From: UBA3700 sp002372775
GTDB lineage: Bacteria; Bacillota; Clostridia; Christensenellales; UBA3700
NCBI GenBank assembly: GCA_946615965.1
Contig: CAMOIC010000006.1
Location: 1-53,854, forward strand
Direction of reading: 5' to 3'
Length of the DNA stretch: 53,854 bases
A program made the position numbers and the translations under genes. Under the pieces are notes generated by a model. It was not told where the DNA came from and searched no databases. It worked only from the letters and a program-made list of their open reading frames with translations. This document shows positions 35,624 through 44,350 of the stretch, one piece after another. Positions within the stretch are counted from its first letter, which is position 1. Each line of letters begins with the position of its first letter.

Positions 35624-36670
35624 TTATGCGAAGATGATACCCTCTGCCATTAAAACGCATAATACTAAATAAGAAATATATAATCCCATCATCGTAATAC
35701 CTTGCCATCTTCTGAACTTTTTGAAGATTAATGCAGGAATAAATGCAACAGCACTTATAGCTAAGCAGAATGGGAAATCTAAATATCTTGCTTGTAGAGA
35801 AACAGAAAGACCTGTTAATCCTAAACTTGCAGAAATGATTGCACAAATTGGTAAAATCAAACAAATATCTATTAAGTTTGCACCAACAATATTTCCAGCA
35901 GACAAATCTGCATTCTTCTTTACTAAAGCTGTAATTGTTGTAACAAGTTCTGGAAGTGATGTTCCAATAGCAACTATTGTAACTGCGATAACGCCATCAG
36001 ATACACCCATCATTTGAGCTAATTCTTTAGCATAATCAACAAGTAAATCTGAGCCTACAACGATTGCTGTAATACCAACTATAAACTTAACAACATTAGT
36101 AATAATTGTCTTTGAATCTTTTTGAGGAGCTTCGTCTTCCTCGTCTTTTGAAATTTCCAATCCTTCAGCCTTAGCCTTTTCTTGTAAGGCTTTCTTAGAT
36201 AGCATGTCTTTCTTGCCTTGCTTTAAATTATCTACCATAAATACAACTAGAGGTATAAACATCAAGATAGATAACCAAGGATTTAATACTCCGCTTGCAG
36301 ATAAACCAAATAGTAACGCAATTGCCCCAACTAAAAGGCAAGATCTTAACATATACTCATTTCTATTAATAACAAATGGAGAGAATGTTAGCGTTAAAGC
36401 TAAAATAAGACCGGTATTTGCAGTAACAGAACCAATTGCATTACCTACAGCAATACCTGCAGATTCTACACCTTCTGAAGCAGCAATACATGAAACGATT
36501 AATTCTGGAAGTGTTGTTACTAAAGAAACTAAAGTAGCTCCAATAATGAAATTAGGGATCTTTGTAATCTTTGCTATCCAAATAACAGCATCAACGAACC
36601 AATCGCCACCTTTAACGATTAAGATTAAACCTACAACAATACAACAAATAACAGGAATATAAGCATCCAT
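35624..36670 (-). CDS. CaCA-family cation antiporter (YrbG-like), probably Mn2+/Ca2+ efflux
   Basis: The 348-residue product has about ten transmembrane segments in two inverted halves, joined by an acidic/basic loop at about 173-205. The second alpha repeat is canonical (AIGTSLPEL, GNIVGANLID). The first is altered (VSLVTTLPEL, GNAIGSVTANTG). I chose the ATG at 36668-36670 with AAGGAG 7 bases upstream; an in-frame extension would run into the riboswitch. It heads a two-gene operon with the CDF exporter. The manganese riboswitch implies a role in removing excess Mn2+. Confidence 0.88.
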   Translation of the reverse strand: MDAYIPVICCIVVGLILIVKGGDWFVDAVIWIAKITKIPNFIIGATLVSLVTTLPELIVSCIAASEGVESAGIAVGNAIGSVTANTGLILALTLTFSPFVINRNEYMLRSCLLVGAIALLFGLSASGVLNPWLSILMFIPLVVFMVDNLKQGKKDMLSKKALQEKAKAEGLEISKDEEDEAPQKDSKTIITNVVKFIVGITAIVVGSDLLVDYAKELAQMMGVSDGVIAVTIVAIGTSLPELVTTITALVKKNADLSAGNIVGANLIDICLILPICAIISASLGLTGLSVSLQARYLDFPFCLAISAVAFIPALIFKKFRRWQGITMMGLYISYLVLCVLMAEGIIFA

Positions 36671-36723
36671 AATGTAACTCCTTCCTACCAAGCATAAACC
36701 AGAAACTCGATAGCAAATAATTT

Positions 36724-36824
36724 TGCCATCCAAGTCTCGCTATTTAATGTAGTCCAGGTTACCCGGGTTTGTTGAATCTACCGCACTTTCTATAAAATAA
36801 AAATGCCAGCTACTCCCTTAGAAT
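36724..36824 (-). promoter_or_regulatory. yybP-ykoY manganese riboswitch
   Basis: On the minus strand the leader contains CTAAGGGAGTAGCT near its 5' end (about 36808-36824), an internal helix CCCGGGTAACCTGG, and the 3' motif TAGCGAGACTTGG (about 36729-36743). These are the conserved parts of the yybP-ykoY aptamer, which senses Mn2+. CTAAG and CTTGG close the P1 stem. No T-run terminator follows, so control may be at translation; the SD lies about 45 bases later. Its gene, a CaCA antiporter, belongs to classes known to carry this riboswitch. Confidence 0.9.
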
Positions 36825-36831
36825 TATGATA

Positions 36832-36859
36832 ATTATAACATAGTTATGTTGTTTGTCAA
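36832..36859 (-). promoter_or_regulatory. Promoter of the manganese-efflux operon
   Basis: Minus-strand TTGACA (36854-36859), 16 bases, TATAAT (36832-36837) with an extended TGT before it. The start falls at about 36825, right at the 5' edge of the riboswitch. Confidence 0.85.
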
Positions 36860-36886
36860 ACTTAACGCCCAAAACATTGTCTTATT

Positions 36887-36904
36887 TGATATAATATATA
36901 TGTT
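36887..36904 (+). promoter_or_regulatory. Extended -10 promoter of the RluA-type gene, predicted leaderless
   Basis: TGATATAAT (36887-36895) lies 9 bases before the ATG; an overlapping TAATAT lies 7 bases before it. No SD precedes the start codon, so the mRNA has 0-3 untranslated bases. It is divergent from the manganese operon promoter. Confidence 0.6.
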
Positions 36905-37810
36905 ATGAGAGAATTATTATATACTGATTCAAAAGAAATTCGTTTAGACAGTTTTCTTGAAGAGAAATTCCCTTCTTTAACTTTTAGCAAATTAAATCAA
37001 TATCTTAGAGAAAACAAGATTAAAGTAAATAAAAAGAAAGTTCCGCTATCTACACGTTTACATAGCGGAGATATTGTTTATTTATATATCTTAGACGATG
37101 TTTTAGATAAAACAGTTTCAATTGCTCTTGATGTTGTTTACGAAGATAGCAATATCCTTATTGTAAATAAGCCAGCAGGGTTAATTGTTCAAGATGAGAA
37201 TAATCCAGATAGCGATTCTTTATTAAATCGTGCAAAGGCATATTTAAAATCAAGAGATGATGAATATAAAGATTTAGTTCTTTGCCATAGATTAGATACA
37301 GGAACATCTGGCATTGTTATTCTTGCTAAAAATGAGGATGCAGAAAACACAATTACTACTCTTATTAGATTACATAAGATTCAAAAAGAATATAGATGTA
37401 TAACATATGGTATTCCAAAAGAAAGAGAAGGCACAATCGACAATTATCTTTTAAAGGATTCTAAGACTGGACAAGTAAAACAATATGCTCACGAAAAAGA
37501 AGGAGCAAAAAGAGCTATTAGCGAATATTATGTAGCAAATACTAATAATGAATATGCCCTTATTAATGTCAAACTTCTAACAGGAAGAACTCACCAAATT
37601 AGAGTTCATATGGCAGGCATTCATTGCCCAATTGTTGGAGACAGCAAATATGGTAACAACCTAGTAAACAGAAAGACAAAACAAAAGTGTCAATTGTTGT
37701 GTGCATATAAGATTAAATTCCCTTATATGGATGGTAAATATTCGAATATTTCTAACAAAGAATTCACTATTCCAATACCTGAAAATTTTGCCGCTTTTAT
37801 GGCAATGTAA
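36905..37810 (+). CDS. RluA-family 23S rRNA pseudouridine synthase
   Basis: Converts uridine to pseudouridine in rRNA; the exact site is unknown. The 301-residue product has an N-terminal S4-like domain (about 12-62), then the catalytic domain with Asp131 in HRLDTGTSG and the motif TGRTHQIRVHM near residue 226. It has no SD, and an extended -10 box lies 9 bases upstream, which suggests a leaderless mRNA. It is probably monocistronic. Confidence 0.92.
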   Translation: MRELLYTDSKEIRLDSFLEEKFPSLTFSKLNQYLRENKIKVNKKKVPLSTRLHSGDIVYLYILDDVLDKTVSIALDVVYEDSNILIVNKPAGLIVQDENNPDSDSLLNRAKAYLKSRDDEYKDLVLCHRLDTGTSGIVILAKNEDAENTITTLIRLHKIQKEYRCITYGIPKEREGTIDNYLLKDSKTGQVKQYAHEKEGAKRAISEYYVANTNNEYALINVKLLTGRTHQIRVHMAGIHCPIVGDSKYGNNLVNRKTKQKCQLLCAYKIKFPYMDGKYSNISNKEFTIPIPENFAAFMAM

Positions 37811-37827
37811 AATTTTTGAAAGCGCAC

Positions 37828-37855
37828 TTGAATAAAAATTCTATTATGTTATAAT
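37828..37855 (+). promoter_or_regulatory. Promoter of the FAD-dependent oxidoreductase
   Basis: TTGAAT (37828-37833), 16 bases, TATAAT (37850-37855) with an upstream TG. Transcription starts at about 37862, giving a leader with an AGAGGTGG SD before the ATG at 37889. Confidence 0.75.
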
Positions 37856-37888
37856 AGCAACTGTGCGAAAAATTATAAGAGGTGGAAA

Positions 37889-39262
37889 ATGGTATACGAC
37901 GTAGTAATTATTGGTGGTGGTATAGGCGGTTTAATGACAGCCTATAGACTAACAAAAGAGAACCCTAATATGTCTATTTGCATAATAGATAAAGGTAAGG
38001 CCATTACAAAAAGAAAATGCCCTCTAGCTAATCATATGGTAGATCACTGCATTAAGTGTCCACAATGTGCAATCATGGAAGGTATCGGAGGAGCTGGCGC
38101 GTTCTCTGATGGTAAGTTTAACATCACTACAGAATATGGTGGTTGGTTACAAGAATATATTGGAGATGCAAAGACTCTTAAATATATCAACCAAGTATCA
38201 GATATTTTAAATGAATTCGGTGCTACACAAAAATTATATGCTCCATCAGATGAAATCAAGAGAGAATGTTTAAAATACGATCTTCATTTATTACAAGCAA
38301 CAGTTAAGCATTTAGGAACAGATGGCAACTATAAAGTTATGTCTTCCCTAATGGATTTCCTAAACGAAAGAGTAACAGTAATAACAGAAGATACAGTTAT
38401 AGATATCTTAATTAGTCAAAAGAAAGTAGTTTGCCAAAAAGGCGGAGATATTGAATATAAAGATTTAGTTATCGCTGTTGGTAGATCTGGTTCTGAATGG
38501 TTTGGCGAATGGTGCGTTAAGAACAATCTTAAAGTATCTAACAACCAAGTTGACCTTGGCGTAAGAGTAGAACTTCCAAGAATCATCTGGGAAGATATCT
38601 CAGCAAAGATTTATGAACCTAAGATTTCTTATAGAACACAATGCCATGGTGACTCAACAAGAACATTCTGTTTCAACTCAGGCGGTGAAGTAGTTATTGA
38701 GAATAATGATGGTTTATTAACAGTTAACGGACACGCTAACTCTAACCCAGAATTAAAGACTCAAAACTCTAACTTCTCTGTTCTATCTACAATCAGATTT
38801 ACACAACCATTTAATAAGCCTATTACTTATGCTAAACATATTTGTAAGCTTGCAAACATGATTGCTGGCGGTGGTGTTATCGTTCAAAGATTTGGCGATC
38901 TAGTAAATGGTAAGAGAACAAACGAACATAGATTAAAGCAATCTAGAGTAAGACCTACACTTGAAGGTGCTGTTGCAGGTGATTTATCTTTATGTCTTCC
39001 AAAGAGACAATTAGATAACATTATCGAGACAATGTATGCATTAGATAAGATTGCTCCAGGAACTGCAAATTACGATACACTTCTATATGGTGTTGAGGCT
39101 AAGTTCTATTCTATCAAGCCAGAATTTATGGATGACAATTTCCAAATGTTACCAAATATCTATGCAATTGGTGATGGTGCTGGTATCACAAGAGGACTTG
39201 CTCAAGCTGGAGCAAACGGTTTATATGTTGCAGATGCAATTTTAAATGCATCAAAAGAATAA
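37889..39262 (+). CDS. FAD-dependent oxidoreductase of unknown substrate (COG2509-like)
   Basis: The 457-residue flavoprotein begins with the dinucleotide motif IIGGGIGGLMTAYRL and has a second FAD motif near the C-terminus (YAIGDGAGITRGLAQAGANG). A cysteine cluster sits at about residues 39-58 (C-P-L ... H-C-I-K-C-P-Q-C), followed by GIGGAGAFSDGK, typical of the uncharacterised NAD/FAD-dependent dehydrogenases of this group. It is single between its own promoter and terminator. No partner gene reveals a substrate. Confidence 0.85.
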   Translation: MVYDVVIIGGGIGGLMTAYRLTKENPNMSICIIDKGKAITKRKCPLANHMVDHCIKCPQCAIMEGIGGAGAFSDGKFNITTEYGGWLQEYIGDAKTLKYINQVSDILNEFGATQKLYAPSDEIKRECLKYDLHLLQATVKHLGTDGNYKVMSSLMDFLNERVTVITEDTVIDILISQKKVVCQKGGDIEYKDLVIAVGRSGSEWFGEWCVKNNLKVSNNQVDLGVRVELPRIIWEDISAKIYEPKISYRTQCHGDSTRTFCFNSGGEVVIENNDGLLTVNGHANSNPELKTQNSNFSVLSTIRFTQPFNKPITYAKHICKLANMIAGGGVIVQRFGDLVNGKRTNEHRLKQSRVRPTLEGAVAGDLSLCLPKRQLDNIIETMYALDKIAPGTANYDTLLYGVEAKFYSIKPEFMDDNFQMLPNIYAIGDGAGITRGLAQAGANGLYVADAILNASKE

Positions 39263-39282
39263 TCATAAATAATTGTATTTTT

Positions 39283-39312
39283 AATCCCAACTTCGGTTGG
39301 GATTTTTTTTGT
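39283..39312 (+). terminator. Terminator of the FAD-dependent oxidoreductase
   Basis: A 9-bp stem AATCCCAAC / GTTGGGATT with a TTCG tetraloop, followed by a run of T residues. Confidence 0.93.
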
Positions 39313-39317
39313 TAAAA

Positions 39318-39354
39318 TAACAAAAAAATAGAGGTCGAATTTTACTTCGACCTC
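39318..39354 (-). terminator. Terminator of the epimerase-like gene
   Basis: Minus-strand stem GAGGTCGAA / TTCGACCTC (39346-39354 with 39331-39339) followed by TATTTTTTTG. It lies 24 bases past the stop codon. Confidence 0.9.
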
Positions 39355-39377
39355 AAACTATTTCTTAAGAATTACTA

Positions 39378-40484
39378 CTAAGCTTTCTTTTCGTCTTTCT
39401 TTTCTGGCTTTTCAACTTCGCCCATCATACCTACTAAGTTTGCTTGTCCTTTAACAGCCTTGATAGATAAATCGATAGAATCGAAGATAGCTTGCTTAAT
39501 ATCAGCTTCCTTAACGCCTAAGCCCTTTGTTTCTGTTGGATCAATGAATAAGTTGTAATCCATTGTGTATGGTAATTGGAATGGATCCATACCTGATTCA
39601 ATACCTCTCTTGTCATAATCCTTTTGAACAGAACCCATACCTAACTTCATCATCCATGGAGCGATAGAGATAACCTTTCTTCCCTTCATTCCTCTTGCAT
39701 CGTAAACGATAGCTAAGAATTGCTTCCATGTTAAGTTGTACATACCGATAGGAATAGCTCTGAATCCGTAACCTGGCTTTTGAACGGCAGCACCAGCTAA
39801 AGCTTGTCCTACTTGATTACATGTTAACATAGCTGTACCACCAGCTGGATACATTGTGAATGGAAGATTATCCATACGAGCTAATTGATCGATAAGAATT
39901 GTCCAAACTGGTCTTCTACCTGGTTGAACACCGAAGATGTATGGAAGTTCTAGAACTGAAGCGCTGAATGTATCGTCGCAGAACTTTTCAACAATCTTTT
40001 CTTGTTCGATTCTTGATCTGATGTATGGGTTATGAGATAAGAACTCTTCACCTGTATACTTAATCTTTTGCTTTGGATTTGCTGGGTTCTTTGCTAGACC
40101 AGCAGCTAACTTATACATATATGAGAAATATGATCCGCAAACAACTGCATTCTTAACACCAACTTTCTTACAAATTGGTAATAATCTCTCAAGTGGATCA
40201 TTGTTAAACTTCTTGTATACTTCGTATACAGGAGGTGGGCATTCCTTTCTTTCGTCAACACCTGCAGCGTACATAAATACGTCACAGCCCTTTAACATTT
40301 CTTCAACTTCTGCATCTGAGCACTTGTTGATGTCTTTGAACTCTAATTCCATTTCCTTTGGAATTGGTGCGCCTTGTGGTAGAGGTGGTAATGCAACACT
40401 CTTAACTTGGTGACCCATTTTGATTAATTCAATAGCAGCTTCACAACCTAATAGGCCTGTTCCACCGATCATAAAAATCTTCAT
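39378..40484 (-). CDS. NAD-dependent epimerase/dehydratase-like protein
   Basis: A Rossmann-fold extended or atypical SDR of 368 residues. The N-terminus has the nucleotide motif IGGTGLLG; a Tyr in SYFSYMYKLAAG may be the catalytic YxxxK-type position. The C-terminus ends in a highly charged tail (EKPEKKDEKKA). The substrate is unknown: a sugar nucleotide or a redox cofactor protein are options. It is monocistronic, with AAAGGAG as SD, a terminator, and a 500-base intergenic region upstream. Confidence 0.8.
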   Translation of the reverse strand: MKIFMIGGTGLLGCEAAIELIKMGHQVKSVALPPLPQGAPIPKEMELEFKDINKCSDAEVEEMLKGCDVFMYAAGVDERKECPPPVYEVYKKFNNDPLERLLPICKKVGVKNAVVCGSYFSYMYKLAAGLAKNPANPKQKIKYTGEEFLSHNPYIRSRIEQEKIVEKFCDDTFSASVLELPYIFGVQPGRRPVWTILIDQLARMDNLPFTMYPAGGTAMLTCNQVGQALAGAAVQKPGYGFRAIPIGMYNLTWKQFLAIVYDARGMKGRKVISIAPWMMKLGMGSVQKDYDKRGIESGMDPFQLPYTMDYNLFIDPTETKGLGVKEADIKQAIFDSIDLSIKAVKGQANLVGMMGEVEKPEKKDEKKA

Positions 40485-40623
40485 AGTAAAATCTCCTTTG
40501 AATGATATAGTTTTATTTATAAACCTTAACCATTATAGCATATTTATTAGAATAATAAAGTATTTTTTTACATGTATTATACAATTAATACTTTGATATA
40601 TTGATACACATATTACCGAAATA

Positions 40624-40772
40624 CCATATAATCCATAAAATTGTGGAAATTTATATGGACAAAATAGACTGTGACAACCAAAATTCTCTACTAGTCACAC
40701 ACTGTAGTAACCTGCAACTGACGCATTTTTGAAAAATCACGCAAGAACTTCGACAGTTAATTAATTAACTGT
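40624..40772. promoter_or_regulatory. Chain of inverted repeats, including a 20-bp perfect palindrome, upstream of the pfl operon
   Basis: This lies in the 527-base gap between the epimerase-like gene and the TSCPD-pflB-pflA operon. In order: CCATATAA / TTATATGG (40624-40631, 40651-40658) with an inner stem; TGTGAC / GTCACA (40670-40675, 40694-40699); ATTTTTGAAAAAT (40725-40737); and ACAGTTAATTAATTAACTGT (40753-40772). The last contains GTTAA-N4-TTAAC, the core of the clostridial Rex box. The rest of the gap is AT-rich with no coding sequence seen. Confidence 0.5.
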
Positions 40773-40970
40773 ATGCCGCTTTATACAAAGACCAAATCAT
40801 ACATATAAAACATATTGATATAATCAATAGATTTATAATATTAGAAATAAAATTATCCATAAAAGGTTATTATATTTTGCCACAAAACCGCCCATTTTCT
40901 ACACCATAAAAAAAATATCTTAAAAATCCATATTTTCTCCTATTTTTGATTTCCCTTTAATTATTATTTA

Positions 40971-40985
40971 TGTTATACTATCACC
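40971..40985 (+). promoter_or_regulatory. Promoter of the TSCPD-pflB-pflA operon
   Basis: Extended -10 element TGTTATACT (40971-40979), about 200 bases after the Rex-like palindrome. The leader before the ATG at 41012 is about 25 bases and has an AGGAGGAG SD. The -35 region is weak. Confidence 0.65.
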
Positions 40986-41011
40986 GAAATTAAACAGGAG
41001 GAGTTTTTAGG

Positions 41012-41266
41012 ATGCATTATATATATAATACTCAAGGTAAAGTTTGCCCTTCTGAAATCTCTTTCGATTTAACAGACAATATCGTTACTAACATTTCTTT
41101 TAAGGGTGGTTGCAATGGCAATCTAAAAGCTATTTCAAAATTACTAGAAGGAATGGATGCTGATACAATCGTTGCAAAACTTGCAGGAAACACATGTGGA
41201 TTTAAAAAGACATCATGCGCTGACCAATTAACAATTGCTATCAGAAAAGCTCAACAAGAAAAATAA
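41012..41266 (+). CDS. TSCPD-domain protein (four-cysteine type)
   Basis: An 84-residue protein of the TSCPD family, which resembles the C-terminal zinc-binding part of some ribonucleotide reductases. Its cysteines (CPSEI, GGCNGN, NTCGFKKTSC) suggest metal binding. Members of this small family are of unknown function and are common in anaerobic Firmicutes. It sits 22 bases before pflB on the same strand under one promoter, so it may help the glycyl-radical enzyme or its redox state. That link is inferred from position only. Confidence 0.85.
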   Translation: MHYIYNTQGKVCPSEISFDLTDNIVTNISFKGGCNGNLKAISKLLEGMDADTIVAKLAGNTCGFKKTSCADQLTIAIRKAQQEK

Positions 41267-41288
41267 TAAATTTTAAGAGGATATAGAA

Positions 41289-43550
41289 ATGAAAAATTCA
41301 GAAAAATGGAACGAATTTAGCGGCTCTCTTTGGAGAGAGGAAGTTAACGTAAGAGACTTCATTCAAAACAACTATACTCCATATGATGGAGATGAATCTT
41401 TCCTAGCTGGACCTACAGAGGCCACACAAAAATTATATGATAAGTTACAAAAGTTACAAAAAGAAGAAAGAGCTAAAGGTGGCGTTTTAGAATGCGATAC
41501 AGAAATCGTATCTTCTATCACATCACACAAGCCTGGCTATATTGATGAATCATTAAAGGATTTAGAAAAGGTTGTAGGTTTACAAACAGACAAGCCTTTA
41601 AAGAGAGCTTTCATGCCATTCGGTGGTATTAAGATGGCTGAAGAAGCTGCTTCTTTATATGGATATACACCAAATCCAGAATTCCACAAGATTTTTACAG
41701 AATATCATAAGACACATAACCAAGGTGTTTATGATGCATATACACCAGAAATGAGACTTGCAAGAAAGGCTCACATCATCACAGGTCTTCCAGATACATA
41801 CGGACGTGGAAGAATCGTTGGTGACTACCGTCGTGTTGCCCTATATGGTATTGATAACCTTATCGCTGAAAAGCAAAAGGATTTCAACAACATCGGTGAT
41901 GGCACAATGACTGATGACGTTATCAGACTAAGAGAAGAAGTTGCAGATCAAATCAAGGCTTTAAAGGCTATGAAGGTTATGGCTGCTTCTTATGGTTTTG
42001 ATATTTCTCAACCAGCTACAAACGCTAGGGAAGCTTTCCAATGGTTATACTTCGGTTACCTAGCAGCTATTAAGACACAAAACGGTGCCGCAATGAGCGT
42101 TGGTAGAATTTCAACATTCCTTGATATTTATATTCAAAAGGATTTAGAGAAAGGCGTTTTAACAGAATCAGAAGCTCAAGAATTAGTTGACCATATGGTT
42201 ATGAAATTCAGAATGGTTAAGTTCGCTCGTATCACATCATACAACGAATTATTCTCAGGCGACCCAGTATGGGCAACACTAGAAGTTGCTGGTATGGGGC
42301 AAGATGGACGTTCAATGGTTACAAAGAACGACTTCAGATTCTTACACACATTAGAAAACATGGGACCAAGCCCAGAACCAAACTTAACAGTTTTATACAC
42401 AAAGAGATTACCAGAAGCTTTCAGAAAGTACTCTGCTCACATCTCTATCACAACAAGCTCAATTCAATATGAGAACGATGATGTTATGAGACCAGTATGG
42501 TCAGATGACTACTCAATCTGCTGCTGCGTATCTGCTACACAAACTGGTAAGGAAATGCAATTCTTCGGCGCTAGAGCTAACTTAGCTAAGGCATTATTAT
42601 ATGCTATCAACGGCGGTAAGGATGAAGGTTTAATCCCAGGAACTCAAGTTGGTCCAGAATATGCTCCAATCACATCTGAGTACTTAAATTATGATGAAGT
42701 TATGCATAAGTATTTATTACAATTAGACTGGTTAGCTGGTTTATATGTAAATATCTTAAACTTAATTCACTATATGCATGATAAATATTATTATGAAGCT
42801 GCTGAACTTGCTCTTATCGATACAGACGTTAAGAGAACATTCGCAACAGGTATTGCTGGATTCTCTCACGTAGTAGACTCTTTATCTGCTATCAAGTATG
42901 CTAAGGTTAAGGTTGTTCGTGACGAAGCTACAGGTCTTGCATCTGATTTCGTTATCGAAGGAGACTTCCCTAGATATGGTAACGATGATGATAGAGCTGA
43001 TAAGATCGCTGTTGATCTATTAAAGACATTCATCGATATGGTTAAGAAGCATCATACATACAGAAATGCAGAACCAACAACTTCTATCTTAACAATTACT
43101 TCAAACGTAGTTTACGGAAAGGCTACAGGTGCTCTTCCAGATGGTAGAAAGGCTAAGGCTCCATTTGCTCCAGGTGCAAACCCAGCTTACGGTGCTGAAC
43201 AAAACGGTTTATTAGCTTCATTAAACTCAGTAGCTAAGTTACCATATACATGGGCATTAGATGGTATTTCTAATACTCAAACAATCAACCCAAGTGCTTT
43301 AGGTCATGATGCTCAAGAAAGAGTTAACAACCTAGTATCAGTTATGGATGGTTACTTCGCACAAGGAGCTCACCACCTAAACGTTAACGTATTTGGTACA
43401 GAAAAATTAATCGATGCTATGGAACATCCAGAAAAGGAAGAATATCAAAACTTCACTATCCGTGTATCTGGATATGCTGTTAAGTTTATCGATTTAACAC
43501 GTGAACAACAATTAGATGTTATCTCACGTACATGCCATGCAAAACTATAA
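41289..43550 (+). CDS. pflB: Formate C-acetyltransferase (pyruvate formate-lyase)
   Basis: Cleaves pyruvate to acetyl-CoA and formate in anaerobic fermentation. The 753-residue product has the active-site cysteine pair within SICCCVSATQ, and the glycyl-radical motif RVSGYAV with Gly728 near the C-terminus, where cleavage by oxygen would remove about 25 residues. pflA overlaps its 3' end, and a TSCPD gene precedes it. The upstream palindrome may tie it to Rex. It rules out a strictly aerobic host. Confidence 0.98.
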   Translation: MKNSEKWNEFSGSLWREEVNVRDFIQNNYTPYDGDESFLAGPTEATQKLYDKLQKLQKEERAKGGVLECDTEIVSSITSHKPGYIDESLKDLEKVVGLQTDKPLKRAFMPFGGIKMAEEAASLYGYTPNPEFHKIFTEYHKTHNQGVYDAYTPEMRLARKAHIITGLPDTYGRGRIVGDYRRVALYGIDNLIAEKQKDFNNIGDGTMTDDVIRLREEVADQIKALKAMKVMAASYGFDISQPATNAREAFQWLYFGYLAAIKTQNGAAMSVGRISTFLDIYIQKDLEKGVLTESEAQELVDHMVMKFRMVKFARITSYNELFSGDPVWATLEVAGMGQDGRSMVTKNDFRFLHTLENMGPSPEPNLTVLYTKRLPEAFRKYSAHISITTSSIQYENDDVMRPVWSDDYSICCCVSATQTGKEMQFFGARANLAKALLYAINGGKDEGLIPGTQVGPEYAPITSEYLNYDEVMHKYLLQLDWLAGLYVNILNLIHYMHDKYYYEAAELALIDTDVKRTFATGIAGFSHVVDSLSAIKYAKVKVVRDEATGLASDFVIEGDFPRYGNDDDRADKIAVDLLKTFIDMVKKHHTYRNAEPTTSILTITSNVVYGKATGALPDGRKAKAPFAPGANPAYGAEQNGLLASLNSVAKLPYTWALDGISNTQTINPSALGHDAQERVNNLVSVMDGYFAQGAHHLNVNVFGTEKLIDAMEHPEKEEYQNFTIRVSGYAVKFIDLTREQQLDVISRTCHAKL

Positions 43551-44289
43551 AGGTTACGTAAATAGTTTAGAAACATTTGGTTTAGTAGACGGCCCTGGAG
43601 TTAGATTCGTAGTCTTCCTTCAGGGCTGCTTTATGCGCTGCAAATATTGCCATAACCCAGAAACTTGGAAGTTACAAGAAGACTGCCAAGAATACGATGC
43701 ACAAACACTTTTTAATAAAGCTTATAGATATAGAACATATTGGGGAGACCATTGTGAAAAAGGTGGAATCACAGTAAGTGGTGGCGAACCATTACTACAA
43801 ATGGATTTCCTAATTGAATTCTTTACTCTTTGCAAACAAAAAGGAGTATCAACAACAATAGATACTGCAGGACAACCATTTAATAGAGACCCTGAATGGC
43901 TTGCAAAGTTTGACAAACTACTTTCCCTAACAGATTATATAATGCTTGATTTAAAGGCATTTAATAAGGATTTACACAAGAAAGTAACTGGATGGGAAAA
44001 CGACAACATCTTAGATATGGCTAAGTATGTTTCAGACAAAGGCGTAAAACTTTGGATTAGACACGTTCTTGTTCCAGGCCTTACAGACCAAGAAGATGAA
44101 CTTGTTAATATGAGAGAATTTATATCTACACTTAAGACAGTAGAAAGAGTTGAGATTCTTCCATATCACACATTAGGCCTAGTAAAGTGGATGAACTTAA
44201 ATATTTATTATCCTTTGCAAGACACCCCTACTCCTACAGAAGAAGAAGTAGAAAGAGCTAAAAAACTTATAGGTGCTTTTGTTAAATAG
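43537..44289 (+). CDS. pflA: Pyruvate formate-lyase activating enzyme
   Basis: Radical SAM enzyme that makes the glycyl radical on PflB. The 250-residue product has the iron-sulphur motif C-F-M-R-C-K-Y-C and the SAM-binding SGGEPLLQ. I chose the ATG at 43537 because MQNYKGYVNSLETFGLVDGP aligns with the family start; it overlaps the last 14 bases of pflB with no SD, so translation is probably coupled. A longer start at 43516 is less likely. Confidence 0.95.
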   Translation: MQNYKGYVNSLETFGLVDGPGVRFVVFLQGCFMRCKYCHNPETWKLQEDCQEYDAQTLFNKAYRYRTYWGDHCEKGGITVSGGEPLLQMDFLIEFFTLCKQKGVSTTIDTAGQPFNRDPEWLAKFDKLLSLTDYIMLDLKAFNKDLHKKVTGWENDNILDMAKYVSDKGVKLWIRHVLVPGLTDQEDELVNMREFISTLKTVERVEILPYHTLGLVKWMNLNIYYPLQDTPTPTEEEVERAKKLIGAFVK

Positions 44290-44308
44290 AATTACTTAGA
44301 AAATAATT

Positions 44309-44350
44309 ATTGGCGAGATGTTTATGATATCATCCCGCCAATTTTGTTTT
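44309..44350. terminator. Bidirectional terminator between pflA and mgtE
   Basis: A 12-bp stem with one mismatch (ATTGGCGAGATG / CATCCCGCCAAT, 44309-44320 and 44331-44342) is followed by TTTGTTTT on the plus strand. On the minus strand an AT-rich tract follows. The pflA and mgtE genes converge here. Confidence 0.8.

Noticed and set aside
36671..36733. In-frame extension of the CaCA antiporter
   Set aside because: The extra 21 residues overlap the riboswitch 3' part and lack an SD; the ATG at 36668-36670 has AAGGAG.
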